NCBI RefSeq assembly: GCF_000018025.1 | Contig: NC_009831.1 | Coordinates: forward strand, 2,170,001-2,234,000 | DNA: 64,000 nt | Source of the DNA: Shewanella sediminis HAW-EB3 | GTDB taxonomy: Bacteria; Pseudomonadota; Gammaproteobacteria; Enterobacterales; Shewanellaceae | Direction: 5' to 3' | In this document: positions 9,647 to 18,685 of the stretch, piece by piece | How positions within the stretch are numbered: position 1 is the stretch's first letter | How the letters are laid out: every line of letters begins with the position of its first letter | Program-made: the position numbers and the translations under genes | The notes under the pieces: model-generated | The model's input: the letters and a program-made list of their open reading frames with translations, nothing else | The model's database searches: none | What the model was told of the DNA's origin: nothing

Positions 9647-11431
9647 CTAATGATGATACATCCTACGGCCTTCGCGCATCACTTCGATAAGCTCAGGCGC
9701 ACTCATTTTTTTGCGCAATCTTTTATCGAAGTTTTCATCATAGATACGGTATTGCCCGTGTCTGTCGATCACGGTGATCTCAGATTTTTGATAGATACCA
9801 AAGATACGGCTATCCCCGATATAAACCCAAGATTCGGTATCCGGTTCGAGTAAGCTTCTACCCGCGCTATAATCCGTTGCCGCATTGGTACAGCCCAACA
9901 CTTGGGTCATCAATGTCGGTACTATTCCATAATGGCTGGTGCGGTAGTTGACATGTTTGCTCGTAGCTTGTCCTGGCCAATGAATGATCATAGGTACATG
10001 AACATTGGCTGGAGACATATTTCTTCTCGCTTCATCGGGATTACTGGTGAACAGCTTGCCGCTAACGCCAGTAATGATGACTAATGTATCGTCTGAAGTG
10101 GCTTCGAGCACTTCTTTTAGCTTCTGATCGATGAAGCTCAATGACTGCCTGTATTGATTGAACAATACCCGTTGAGCGGGTTTCAGCTTTTTATCGGCCT
10201 TGACGGTTTCTATGCCTAAGAAACCGACTGGAGTGTCGTAGGTTTCAGGAGAGCGTAAGTTTAACATTCCAAACCAGGGGGTTGTCTGGGTGGCTTGCCA
10301 GTTCTTAAATGCTGCAACAGATTGAATGTCCGCATCGGCATAACTGTCGTTTACTTTCGATGTGGTAGGTTCAAAATCGGAGAAAATCGCACCAGGTTGT
10401 AACTCAGACTCTTGGGTTGCGAACAGGCCTAATTGATAGTTTTGTTGCTTGAGTGTTTGCGTCAATACCGGGGTTGTATGGTTTAGACCGGCTGCATTGA
10501 TGTAACTGCCCTGGAGTCCATAGAGGATGGAGAACATACCACTATCAAATTGAGTGCCACCGCTTAAGTGCTGATGGAAAGACTGATTGTCTTCACTGTA
10601 TTGGGTCAGGTAAGGCATGGTATTGACGTCGACCATGTCGGCTCTGAGATTATTAATGGTGATCAGTAAGATATTTGGTTGTGCTTCAGCACTACACTGC
10701 AATGGTGTTATCGGGTAGTTTAAGCTGCTTCTAAGATCTGAGCCGCGACGAGTCGTGTTTTTACCCTCTATACCATGGCTCTCCATAAACGAGCGTGCAG
10801 TAGCAGGGTAGGAGAGTGGGTAGGCGTCGTCCAATTGAGTGATCTCGGAAATATCGGCTGCATCGGCCCAGATATGGATCAGATGACTACTGACAAAACA
10901 GATACCGACGAAAGCCACCACCTTATTACCACAATTCACCTTATGAATTTTTTCAATTCGTTTCCAAAGGAAGTTGGCTAAGGTGAGTTCTAAAGCGATG
11001 ATCCCAAGGGGGGTAATAATATAGGAGGTACCACGGAGCAATGCGTTGAGATCGGCCCAAGCCAGATCAAATACAAAGGGACTCAGATGGAGCCCATAAT
11101 CATCATAAATGATGGTGTCATACAATAAGATACACAGGCTGAGCGTGGCAACGACTGCAGCAAACCCTCGTAATATTTTGGAGTAAGGCAGCAATAACGT
11201 GACCGGAAAAACCAGAACCAGATAGACGATGAAAGCTAAGAAACTGAAATGACCAATCGTGCTGATGGCAAGGTAACACCAACCCAACAAGGTTTCCGGA
11301 TAGCCGACGCTATCGAGATAGCGGATCCCCACGATCATTGCGAGAAAGCCGTTGAAGAAGGCAAACCAATGTCCCCAACTAACTAGTCGTGATACGCGAT
11401 CGCGTACCATCTCTTTTTTACGCTTGACCAT
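9647..11431 (-). CDS. yejM: YejM/PbgA/LapC-like inner-membrane sulfatase-fold protein (DUF3413)
   Basis: A 594-residue inner-membrane protein. Five membrane helices occupy about residues 15-185 (SWGHWFAFFNGFLAMIVG..., GHFSFLAFIVYLVLVFPVTLLL...). A periplasmic sulfatase-like domain follows (NILLITINNLRADMVDVNTMPYL, HVPMIIHWPGQ, SHYGIVPTLMTQVLGC). In E. coli this protein senses LPS and controls LpxC stability through LapB. The usual sulfatase Cys/Ser nucleophile position reads INNLRADM, so it is probably non-enzymatic like its homologue. CGGAG precedes the start. It lies 86 bp downstream of yejL on the same strand, so the two probably form one operon. Confidence 0.92.
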   Translation of the reverse strand: MVKRKKEMVRDRVSRLVSWGHWFAFFNGFLAMIVGIRYLDSVGYPETLLGWCYLAISTIGHFSFLAFIVYLVLVFPVTLLLPYSKILRGFAAVVATLSLCILLYDTIIYDDYGLHLSPFVFDLAWADLNALLRGTSYIITPLGIIALELTLANFLWKRIEKIHKVNCGNKVVAFVGICFVSSHLIHIWADAADISEITQLDDAYPLSYPATARSFMESHGIEGKNTTRRGSDLRSSLNYPITPLQCSAEAQPNILLITINNLRADMVDVNTMPYLTQYSEDNQSFHQHLSGGTQFDSGMFSILYGLQGSYINAAGLNHTTPVLTQTLKQQNYQLGLFATQESELQPGAIFSDFEPTTSKVNDSYADADIQSVAAFKNWQATQTTPWFGMLNLRSPETYDTPVGFLGIETVKADKKLKPAQRVLFNQYRQSLSFIDQKLKEVLEATSDDTLVIITGVSGKLFTSNPDEARRNMSPANVHVPMIIHWPGQATSKHVNYRTSHYGIVPTLMTQVLGCTNAATDYSAGRSLLEPDTESWVYIGDSRIFGIYQKSEITVIDRHGQYRIYDENFDKRLRKKMSAPELIEVMREGRRMYHH

Positions 11432-11517
11432 GTGGCTCCGCTTACTGATTTAGATGCTGATGTATCTTAAGTGTTTTTTACTGTGATGTGCTAGTTTTTC
11501 AATCAGTAAAGACTGAA

Positions 11518-11733
11518 TTAACCTTTAACAGATTGCGCAAGTGCCTTAGAAAATTGCTCTGCAACGGCAGCTCTCGCTTCTTGAGGAACTTTGCGAGCCA
11601 AAAGATCGGTGACGCAGTTTCCAAGCACCATGAGTCTCAGGTCGGTAGGGGCCTGGTGCTTATCAAGTACGGCGCTGACTTCGGCGATAATTGATTCAAC
11701 TTGTGTGTTTGAATATTTAGATTGGATAGCCAT
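11518..11733 (-). CDS. yejL: YejL family protein (DUF1414)
   Basis: A 71-residue helical protein (SKYSNTQVESIIAEVSAVLDKHQAPTDLRLMVLGNCVTDLL) recognised as the YejL/UPF0352 family. It keeps the enterobacterial neighbourhood: yejK diverges from it and yejM follows it. Structures of the family are dimers of helices with no known activity. The ribosome binding site is weak. Family assignment is firm; function is unknown. Confidence 0.88.
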   Translation of the reverse strand: MAIQSKYSNTQVESIIAEVSAVLDKHQAPTDLRLMVLGNCVTDLLARKVPQEARAAVAEQFSKALAQSVKG

Positions 11734-12100
11734 ATTTAAAACTGTTTCGCTTTGAAAGATATTTGGGGTCTATGATAACCGAATTTTCATAGGATCTCGA
11801 TATCAATACGCAGAGTATATGCACTGAACATCGAGGGGCGGTATTCAATGAGTATTCAATTAGTATTCGAGTTAATACATCCAAGATCTTGCGCTTGAAG
11901 CGCTATCTCAATTGGGGCAATATAGGCACAAATTTTATGTTTGTGGATGGGGCTTTTACTCGTCTGCTACAAACTCCATTTTATGTGGCCGGTGTCTATT
12001 GTGTCATTAACCTGTTTTGCTAAAGGTTAAATGTCTCAGGCTTTACAAGCGGTAGTGAACACAGCTATCGGCTACTCAATCATTATTTTTATCGAGGCTT
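11734..12100. other. divergent promoter region yejL / yejK
   Basis: 367 bp between two divergent genes, with no coding frame I would defend. It must contain both promoters. I could not pick a convincing -35/-10 pair or operator. Confidence 0.5.
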
Positions 12101-13132
12101 ATGAGTATTAACGTCGAACAAGCAATTATTCACGCGATTTCACAAGACCGTGAAGGACAGTTAAGCTGTCGATTGCGTCCACAGCCGCTTCTTAACAGCG
12201 AAGCCGTTGAAACCATGCTCGAAGAACTTCACCAAACTTATACCACCAAAGCGGGTAAAGGTTTTGGTCACTTTGGTACTCATGGTGAAGACGGTGAGGC
12301 AAATCCAAAATTTGAAGAGGCATTGACTGAGTACCGTAATGGAGAGTTAGGTTTTGTCGAGTTCTCAGGTCTTGCAGGGAAACTACTGCAAGAGGAGCTC
12401 GCAAAATATGATTTTAGCCAGGGCGGTTTCCTGTTGATGTCATGTTATACCCATATGACGAGTGACTACCTTTATGTCTCATTGCTGAATGCAAAGTCGT
12501 CAATGACGGTATTAGATGATATGGAGTTATCTCAAAATACCCATCTGGATCTGAACAATGTTCAACTTGCGGCTCGCATCGATTTGACCGAATGGCAGGC
12601 CGATAGCGACTCACATAAATATATCTCATTTATTCGTGGAAGAGCGGGGCGCAAAGTTGCTGACTTTTTCCTCGACTTTATGGGGTGTGTGGAAGGGGTT
12701 AATACTAAGGCGCAGAACAAACAACTGATGAATGCGGTTGAAGATTTTGTAGCCGGTAGCGAGTTGACCAAAGACGAACGTCAGCAGTGTCGTGAAAAAG
12801 TATTCGATTATTGCACCGAGCGTTGTGATATCGGTGCCGATATCGAGATTAAAGATCTGGCCGATGAGCTTGCCGATAGCGGCATGGACTCTTTCTATGA
12901 TTTCGCCCAAAGTGGGGAATATGAACTGGAAGATGAGTTCCCCGGTGACAAGCCAACCTTAAGACAGTTGAAGAAGTTTTCCGGTACCGGCGGCGGAGTT
13001 ACCTTAAGTTTCGATGGTGCACACTTGGGTGAGCGTGTGATGTATGACCCTATCTCTGACACCATCATGATCAAAGGCGTTCCGGCAAATCTCAAAGATC
13101 AGCTCGATAGACGTCTTAAGGGCGGTAATTGA
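12101..13132 (+). CDS. yejK: nucleoid-associated protein YejK/NdpA
   Basis: A 343-residue nucleoid-associated protein. It aligns with E. coli YejK along its length: [102 protein letters not shown]. It probably binds DNA as a dimer. GAGG lies just before the start. It is monocistronic, with a strong terminator after it. Confidence 0.93.
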   Translation: MSINVEQAIIHAISQDREGQLSCRLRPQPLLNSEAVETMLEELHQTYTTKAGKGFGHFGTHGEDGEANPKFEEALTEYRNGELGFVEFSGLAGKLLQEELAKYDFSQGGFLLMSCYTHMTSDYLYVSLLNAKSSMTVLDDMELSQNTHLDLNNVQLAARIDLTEWQADSDSHKYISFIRGRAGRKVADFFLDFMGCVEGVNTKAQNKQLMNAVEDFVAGSELTKDERQQCREKVFDYCTERCDIGADIEIKDLADELADSGMDSFYDFAQSGEYELEDEFPGDKPTLRQLKKFSGTGGGVTLSFDGAHLGERVMYDPISDTIMIKGVPANLKDQLDRRLKGGN

Positions 13133-13184
13133 TAGAGCGGTTAATTGACTGACACATCGCGGTCTGGTTGCCGTCATTTTTATT

Positions 13185-13212
13185 AAAAAAGAGCGCCCTT
13201 TGGCGCTCTTTT
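13185..13212 (+). terminator. terminator after yejK
   Basis: AAAAGAGCGCC pairs with GGCGCTCTTTT across a short loop, with T-rich DNA on both sides. It could work in both directions. Confidence 0.8.
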
Positions 13213-13311
13213 CGATCTTGTACTCCATTTCCCAACTGGATGTGACTGTTCATTAACGGTTCTCTGCTATTTTCGAAGTGATAAGATAAATTTTGAGCAT
13301 TTTTCTGTGAC

Positions 13312-13382
13312 GGGACTAAAATCTGCAAAAGGGACTAAAATTACCTTGGTAAACAGTCGAAAAAATCGATTCACCAAGGTAA
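13312..13382. promoter_or_regulatory. paired direct and inverted repeats upstream of the pterin-synthase-like gene
   Basis: GGGACTAAAAT occurs at 13312-13322 and again at 13331-13341. TTACCTTGGT (13341-13350) is the inverse of ACCAAGGTAA (13373-13382), with a 22-base spacer. The block ends 114 bp before the start at 13497. It looks like a set of operator sites; no regulator is identified. Confidence 0.4.
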
Positions 13383-13496
13383 ACTTGCCAAATATGAAAC
13401 GAGGAGACGTTCTTCTCTATTCAACGAATATCGAGTCCCTTGGCCATCGCCGATAGGACGTATACAGGTAGACTGTTTTTCTGCCCAGGAGAGGAA

Positions 13497-14378
13497 ATGC
13501 AACTTTTTGTCAGAGATTTAACCGTAATCGATTTTTCATACTTATGCCCGATACGCGGTATGGTGGGCGAAAGCTGGACTGTCGATGTGCTCCTCGATGG
13601 TGGCTTAGATGAGCAAAATATGGTTTTGGACTTTTCTAAAGTGAAGCGCACCATAAAAGATACTATCGATGATATCGCCGATCATCGATTACTCATTCCT
13701 ACCGCATACAGTGAAGTCCGCTGGCAGCAGCAGGGTGATCGGGTATGGATGGATTTTAACAGCTTACAAGGTGACATTCACTTAGCCTGCCCTCAACAAG
13801 CCTTCGCCTTAATACCGAGTGAAATTATCGATTTCGATAGTGTGAACACCTTCCTGCAGAAGGCGTTAAAGGAAGCCCTGCCCGACAATGTCGATGGTAT
13901 TGCCCTGACATTGAGAAATGAGATACATGATGCCCCCTATTATCACTACTCTCACGGTTTGCGAAAGCATGATGGAAACTGCCAACGCATAGCCCATGGT
14001 CATAGAAGCCCGGTAAATGTGTTTGAAAATGGCATGGCTGCTCCTAAATGGGATGAGTATTGGGCTGAGCGTTGGAAAGATATCTACTTAGGCAGCGAAG
14101 AGGATGTGGTTAGCGTCGGTGAGTTGACTCTCTCACCTCAGGCTAAAGTGTCCGATAAAACTCATTTTGGATTCCATTATCAGGCGCCACAGGGAGACTT
14201 TCAGTTGGCCATGCCTAAGACGCGTTGTGAGATCATCCCACACGATACAACGGTCGAGCTATTGGCAGAGTTTATGGCAAGCACCTTAGTAGAAAAGTCT
14301 CCCCAGAGTGAGTTTAAGGTGATCGCTTATGAAGGTATCGGCAAAGGCGCGATATCGGTAAAGGGCAATAAAGCCTGA
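13497..14378 (+). CDS. tandem 6-pyruvoyl-tetrahydropterin synthase / QueD-like protein
   Basis: A 293-residue protein with two PTPS-like halves. Half 1 (about 1-115) keeps MVLDFSKVKRTI and ADHRLLIP, the family's DF-x-K and DH motifs, but has VGESW where the zinc-binding HGH should be. Half 2 (about 120-280) keeps HYSHGLRKHDGNCQRIAHGHRSPV, with the zinc His set. One site may thus be built from both halves. A longer frame from 13440 exists, but ATG 13497 has AGGAGAGGAA just upstream. It is followed 29 bp later by the M23 gene. The substrate (queuosine, folate or other pterin) is not determined. Confidence 0.8.
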   Translation: MQLFVRDLTVIDFSYLCPIRGMVGESWTVDVLLDGGLDEQNMVLDFSKVKRTIKDTIDDIADHRLLIPTAYSEVRWQQQGDRVWMDFNSLQGDIHLACPQQAFALIPSEIIDFDSVNTFLQKALKEALPDNVDGIALTLRNEIHDAPYYHYSHGLRKHDGNCQRIAHGHRSPVNVFENGMAAPKWDEYWAERWKDIYLGSEEDVVSVGELTLSPQAKVSDKTHFGFHYQAPQGDFQLAMPKTRCEIIPHDTTVELLAEFMASTLVEKSPQSEFKVIAYEGIGKGAISVKGNKA

Positions 14379-14407
14379 TTTATGATTTATATGAGTTGGA
14401 GCGTAGA

Positions 14408-15265
14408 GTGAAAAAAATGAGGTCTGTGTCACTGACACTCTTGTCCTTGGTGACGACGAGTCTGCTAATCCCATCTGAGGTAAGCGCACAAGTGCAACTT
14501 ACTGGACAAATGGAGCAAGGCGCCTTAATTCGTGGCCAAGTAACACCGGGCACGACTGCATCTTTAAATGGAGAAGCATTGAAGGTGACGCCTCAGGGGG
14601 CTTTTGCCTTTGGTTTTTCTCGTGATGCTGAACTTAAACAAGAATTAAGGTTAGTCTATCCCGATGGTTTAACACAGATTAAGCCACTGTCGATTCTTGC
14701 CAAAGAGTACAAAATAGACAGATTGACCGGGATCAGTAAGAAGATCATGAAGCCGGATCCTAAGGCGCAGGCGAGGGCGGCGAAAGATAGTAAGCAGGTT
14801 AAGGCGGCAAGGGCGCAATTTTCCGATAAAACGGCTTTCAGTCAGGATTTTATCTGGCCTCTGACAGGCAGAATATCCGGAGTTTACGGCAGTCAGCGTG
14901 TCTATAACGGTAAGCCGGGCAACCCTCATTATGGCGTCGATGTTGCGGCTAAAACCGGAACGGTTGTGGTTGCACCCGCCGATGGGAAGATCAGCCTCTC
15001 GGTGCCCGATATGTTCTACTCTGGCGGAACCATCATCTTAGACCATGGTTACGGCGTGAGCTCGAGCTTCCTGCATCTCAGTAAGTTATACGTTAAAGAG
15101 GGGCAGGAGATTAAACAGGGACAACCCATCGCCGAGGTTGGCGCTACCGGTCGTGTAACCGGGCCGCACCTCGATTGGCGGGTTAACTGGTATCAGATGC
15201 GATTAGACCCCGTGACTATAGTGCCCTCTATGGCCACTGTGCTTAAACAGCAAAAGAGCCAATGA
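14408..15265 (+). CDS. secreted M23-type (LytM) peptidase-like protein
   Basis: 285 residues with a signal peptide (MRSVSLTLLSLVTTSLLIPSEVSA). A beta-rich N-terminal section is followed by a basic linker and a LytM domain (about 145-265). The HYGVD motif gives two zinc ligands. The usual HxH appears as HLD in GPHLDWRVNW, so the third zinc ligand is Asp rather than His. I recall this variant in other gammaproteobacterial members, so activity is uncertain but possible. The GTG start at 14408 has GGAG 7 bases upstream; ATG 14417 is the alternative. It probably acts on peptidoglycan or serves as an activator. Confidence 0.82.
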   Translation: MKKMRSVSLTLLSLVTTSLLIPSEVSAQVQLTGQMEQGALIRGQVTPGTTASLNGEALKVTPQGAFAFGFSRDAELKQELRLVYPDGLTQIKPLSILAKEYKIDRLTGISKKIMKPDPKAQARAAKDSKQVKAARAQFSDKTAFSQDFIWPLTGRISGVYGSQRVYNGKPGNPHYGVDVAAKTGTVVVAPADGKISLSVPDMFYSGGTIILDHGYGVSSSFLHLSKLYVKEGQEIKQGQPIAEVGATGRVTGPHLDWRVNWYQMRLDPVTIVPSMATVLKQQKSQ

Positions 15266-15299
15266 CGCTGGTCTAAAAAGATTTAGCTAAAGCTTAAAG

Positions 15300-15336
15300 A
15301 AAAAGCCGCCTCTATGAAAATCGAGGCGACTTTTTT
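15300..15336 (+). terminator. terminator after the M23 gene
   Basis: AAAAGCCGCCTC pairs with GAGGCGACTTTT (one mismatch) and ends in TTTTTT. Confidence 0.75.
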
Positions 15337-15389
15337 GTCTGCAGTTCTTAAGAAAGCTTTTGTTTAACGTGTTGTTATTTAGGGGCAAC

Positions 15390-16199
15390 TCAACTATCTT
15401 CTGAGATAACAATAAAGCCACGGCTATTTTGCTTATCTATTCTTGCCATTGCCTGCATCAGCTGTTTGCTCTCAACCCAAACCCAGGTTTGGAAGGTATT
15501 GGATACGTCCATGATAAGAAATGAATCAGATGCTGCATGGTACGCGGCTAATGGCGAAAAGTGACCGTCGCCTCTTTGATTCAAGGGTTTTCTGGAGTAG
15601 TTGATGATGACGAATTGCTCATTGTTGCTCAATGCATCGATGAGGTGTTGTTTAACTACCTGCGTGTAGCTCTGCTTGGCGAGCAGCTCTTCGTTAACAT
15701 ATGTGGTCTGCGTTTGGAGTTTTAACGATGTCGCCAGAGCATCGAGATCAGCAAGCTTCATTCCGTAGTCACCCTCAGAGTCTGCCCCATAAGGCTCACC
15801 CATGATCTGCATCCGGGTCTTACCCTGTCCGGTTAAAATCGATTCCTGTGTATAGCGATGAAAGAGTGGGCTCCAATCTCCCTTGGGAAAGAAGCGCATC
15901 TCCTGTTTACTTATCCGGCTGCTATCGAGAGGAATTTCGGTGGCATCTCTGTCTACTCTCAGAGCATTTGCCACTATGGCCATAGAGGCTACGCCGCAAA
16001 AGACCTTATTCGATTGTCCCTCGAAGTGGGGACTGAGTGCAAAAAAATCGCTCTTCACTCTGGCTTTCTCCAGTCTGCTTATCCCCTCATCACTGCTCCA
16101 GCTGATTAACTCACCGGCGAAGCTTGGTGCCTGGTTGAGTAACAAACCGATGAGAAGGATTAACAGGCTTACAGTGGTTCTGCGTATTGTCGGGTTCAT
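15390..16199 (-). CDS. periplasmic phytochelatin-synthase-like cysteine protease
   Basis: A 269-residue exported protein (signal peptide about 1-28, ending PSFAG). The core matches the phytochelatin synthase family. The catalytic Cys68 lies in KVFCGVASMAIVANAL, His213 in GDGHFSPLAAYH and Asp231 in FLIMDVSNTFQTWVWV. Prokaryotic members cleave glutathione to gamma-Glu-Cys and make little phytochelatin, because they lack the C-terminal domain that eukaryotic enzymes have. It is divergent from the TonB receptor gene with 156 bp between, which suggests a shared metal- or thiol-linked role, but that is inference. Confidence 0.85.
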   Translation of the reverse strand: MNPTIRRTTVSLLILLIGLLLNQAPSFAGELISWSSDEGISRLEKARVKSDFFALSPHFEGQSNKVFCGVASMAIVANALRVDRDATEIPLDSSRISKQEMRFFPKGDWSPLFHRYTQESILTGQGKTRMQIMGEPYGADSEGDYGMKLADLDALATSLKLQTQTTYVNEELLAKQSYTQVVKQHLIDALSNNEQFVIINYSRKPLNQRGDGHFSPLAAYHAASDSFLIMDVSNTFQTWVWVESKQLMQAMARIDKQNSRGFIVISEDS

Positions 16200-16321
16200 G
16201 TTCTTGAGTCTTATAGAATTTAATTTCTATTTTAGGGAGATCTGATTTACCAATCATCAACAAAGCTCTTAGAAAAGATTAGTGATAGATAACCAGACAA
16301 ACTGGCGTTTTTTACGCACCA

Positions 16322-16337
16322 CTCACCGCTTGGTGAG
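16322..16337 (+). promoter_or_regulatory. small hairpin in the TonB-receptor leader
   Basis: CTCACC and GGTGAG form a perfect 6-bp stem with a 4-base loop, 18 bp before the start codon and just ahead of the TAGGAG ribosome binding site. It does not cover that site. It could be an operator half-site pair or a leader hairpin. Confidence 0.3.
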
Positions 16338-16355
16338 CGATCTATAGGAGCTTAA

Positions 16356-18437
16356 ATGAGCGCAGCCTTAATGGCTTTCTCGGCGCTGGCCTCCTCATCA
16401 GTCTATGCACACGATCACCATGGTGAGATCGAAATAATCTCAGTTATGGGGACGAAACAGGCTCAATCTACAAATAGCTCGGCGATGAAGATGGACTTGA
16501 GTCACCTTGAAACTCCTGGTTCCATCTCTGTGTATAACCAGGATCTTATCGAGGCGCAGGGTGCTGTGTCGCTGGGGGAGGTGCTGAAGAATGACGCGAG
16601 TGTTTCAACGGGGAATGTCAGGAGAGGGCGCGAGCGTTTCTACATGCGCGGCTTCGTACTGGAGCCCGATCAGAGCTATCTGCGTGATGGTCAATTTCAC
16701 CTTTCGCGCTACTCGCAACCCATAGAGCTCTACGAGCGTATCGAAGTATTGAAGGGACCTTCGGCACTGCTATACGGCAAGTCGACACCGGGCGGCATGA
16801 TAAATTTAGTGACAAAGCGGGCTCAGCAAGAGGAGTTTCACTTTAATTTTCAGCAGGAATTTGGCTCGTTCGGCTATAACAAGTCGCTGTTAGATCTGGG
16901 GGGAGCCCTGAACGAGAGTGGCAGCGTCAGAGCCCGTTCAATTCTGTCCAGGTCGAGCGAAGATGGTTGGCGTGAGTATAAAGATGGCAGCAAGGCGACT
17001 CAGGAGCGCTTTGTCGGTGCCTTGATGCTGGAGGCTGATCTCAGTGACGATACGGTATTGAGTGTTAACTATGATCGCACCGAAGATGAGGGGGGGATAG
17101 ACATGGGTCCCCAACATATCAAGAACGAGAAAAGTGGTAAGTATGAACTCGCGGGAAAGCGAGACTATATCTGGGATATGCCATGGTCATTGCGTGACTC
17201 CAGCGTAGAAAATATGGGGTTCACCCTCAACTCATATCTGAATGATGATTGGACTATCAGCGCTGGCTTTAATCGGCAGCGTCATCAACGTCAGACGACA
17301 GAGAGCCTATACGGCAAGGTCCAGGGTATCGATCTCGGCGTTGGTGAATATTCACTGCGTGGCAGAGACACCTATGAACAGTTCGATGTGGTGACCGGTT
17401 TCTTCGATTTTAAGGGTGAGTTCTATACCGGTGACGTTCACCACAGAATGCTCATCGGCTCGAGTGTGGTCGATTATCAAAAAAGTGGTATGCAGAAAAA
17501 GATGAAGATAGCCGATAGGGTAAACATCAACGACGCAATCACTATTGGCAAGCCAGAGGAGCTGGATTATCGCAATGGCACAGCGCTGAAACAGGTTCAG
17601 CGAAAAACCTACGGCGTTTACATTCAGGACCTTATCGAATTCAATGACAGCTGGCACCTGTTGGCTGGTGTCAGGTTGGACAGAGAGGAGAGTAAGGAGG
17701 CGACGCATAACAACATCTTACCTAAGCTTGCTGTCATGTATCACCCGACACCAAATACGACTCTGTATACTACCTATAGCGAGAGTTTTGAGCCCAAAGA
17801 TCCTGTCAGTAACACGGAAGACACCAACTACGGTAAAAAATTGGATGCCGAAAGAGGCGAGTCATTTGAAGTTGGCGCTAAGGGGGAGTTTCTCGATGGT
17901 TCGCTCTATGTCTCGACGGCAGTGTTTGATATCGAAAAAAACAATAAGGCGGTCACCGATAAGAGTGGGGATAACCCCATTACGACTCAGAGCGGTAAGG
18001 TTCGCCATAAGGGGGTTGAGTTTTCCCTCGAAGGTCAGCTGAGTGACAATTTGTCGGTGTTAACTTCCATGATGTACCTCGACGGTAAGATCATCAGCGA
18101 CCCAATATATGCGGGAAAACGGTCGAAAGACACCCCTCAATTCAGTGCCTGCACCTGGTTTAATTATCGTGTGGGTGATAAGAGTCAACTCTCTGTCGGA
18201 GCCATATATGTAGGTGAACGCTTCGGCGATACCCCCAATTACTTCAAGAAAGATGCCTACGTTAAAGTCGATATGGGCTTTAGCCACACCATCAAGTTCG
18301 CCAATGAGCAGCAGGGCATTATCTCAATCAATATCGATAATCTGTTCGATGAAGATTATCTGCGAGGTGGCTGTAATAACAGCGCGATGTTCGGCTCACC
18401 GAGATCAGTAAAGGTCTCTTTTCAGTATAAGTTTTAG
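16356..18437 (+). CDS. TonB-dependent siderophore-type receptor
   Basis: A 693-residue outer-membrane receptor. The plug domain is at about 40-160 (TPGSISVYNQDLIEAQGAVSLGEVLKNDASV, RGRERFYMRGF, YERIEVLKGPSALLYGKSTPGGMINLVTKRA). The barrel ends in the typical aromatic terminus VSFQYKF. The start is fixed by a TAA immediately upstream and a TAGGAG site. The signal peptide (MSAALMAFSALASSSVYA) lacks the usual basic N-region. The mature N-terminus begins HDHHGE, which could bind metal. It is divergent from the phytochelatin-synthase-like gene. The substrate is unknown: a ferric siderophore by family, other metals possible. Confidence 0.88.
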   Translation: MSAALMAFSALASSSVYAHDHHGEIEIISVMGTKQAQSTNSSAMKMDLSHLETPGSISVYNQDLIEAQGAVSLGEVLKNDASVSTGNVRRGRERFYMRGFVLEPDQSYLRDGQFHLSRYSQPIELYERIEVLKGPSALLYGKSTPGGMINLVTKRAQQEEFHFNFQQEFGSFGYNKSLLDLGGALNESGSVRARSILSRSSEDGWREYKDGSKATQERFVGALMLEADLSDDTVLSVNYDRTEDEGGIDMGPQHIKNEKSGKYELAGKRDYIWDMPWSLRDSSVENMGFTLNSYLNDDWTISAGFNRQRHQRQTTESLYGKVQGIDLGVGEYSLRGRDTYEQFDVVTGFFDFKGEFYTGDVHHRMLIGSSVVDYQKSGMQKKMKIADRVNINDAITIGKPEELDYRNGTALKQVQRKTYGVYIQDLIEFNDSWHLLAGVRLDREESKEATHNNILPKLAVMYHPTPNTTLYTTYSESFEPKDPVSNTEDTNYGKKLDAERGESFEVGAKGEFLDGSLYVSTAVFDIEKNNKAVTDKSGDNPITTQSGKVRHKGVEFSLEGQLSDNLSVLTSMMYLDGKIISDPIYAGKRSKDTPQFSACTWFNYRVGDKSQLSVGAIYVGERFGDTPNYFKKDAYVKVDMGFSHTIKFANEQQGIISINIDNLFDEDYLRGGCNNSAMFGSPRSVKVSFQYKF

Positions 18438-18478
18438 TGTGGAGGGTTTAAGCTGAGCGGCTAATACCACAAGTGTGT

Positions 18479-18498
18479 CAGCCTTCGAATGAAGGCTG
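18479..18498 (+). terminator. hairpin after the TonB receptor
   Basis: CAGCCTTC pairs perfectly with GAAGGCTG over a GAAT loop. A T-rich stretch begins six bases later, so termination strength is uncertain. Confidence 0.5.
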
Positions 18499-18595
18499 GT
18501 TACATTTTCGATTTTGCTTCTGGCTTAGTTGGTATTGGATAGTTTGTTTGAAGATTATATCTTCATTGTTATCTAACGCCTGCCCGGCGTGGGAT

Positions 18596-18685
18596 GTGTA
18601 GATACTTCAGCGAAACGCCGTGAATCCATCCGTGGAGGCTCGACGATGGCATCCATGCCATCAACGTCCGCTGCCGTATCTACAC
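18596..18685. repeat. nested palindromic repeat
   Basis: A 90-bp unit with terminal inverted repeats GTGTAGATAC (18596-18605) and GTATCTACAC (18676-18685). Inside it is a second perfect hairpin, GATGGCAT and ATGCCATC, at 18646-18663. It is preceded by ATCTAAC (18571-18577) and followed by GTTAGGT (18718-18724), which resemble integron core sites. It is either an intergenic repeat of the kind scattered in Shewanella and Vibrio, or part of a degenerate attC. Confidence 0.55.

Noticed and set aside
16250..16290. Fur box upstream of the TonB receptor
   Set aside because: GATTAGTGATAGATAAC is only a loose match to GATAAT hexamers. I would not call it without a matrix score.
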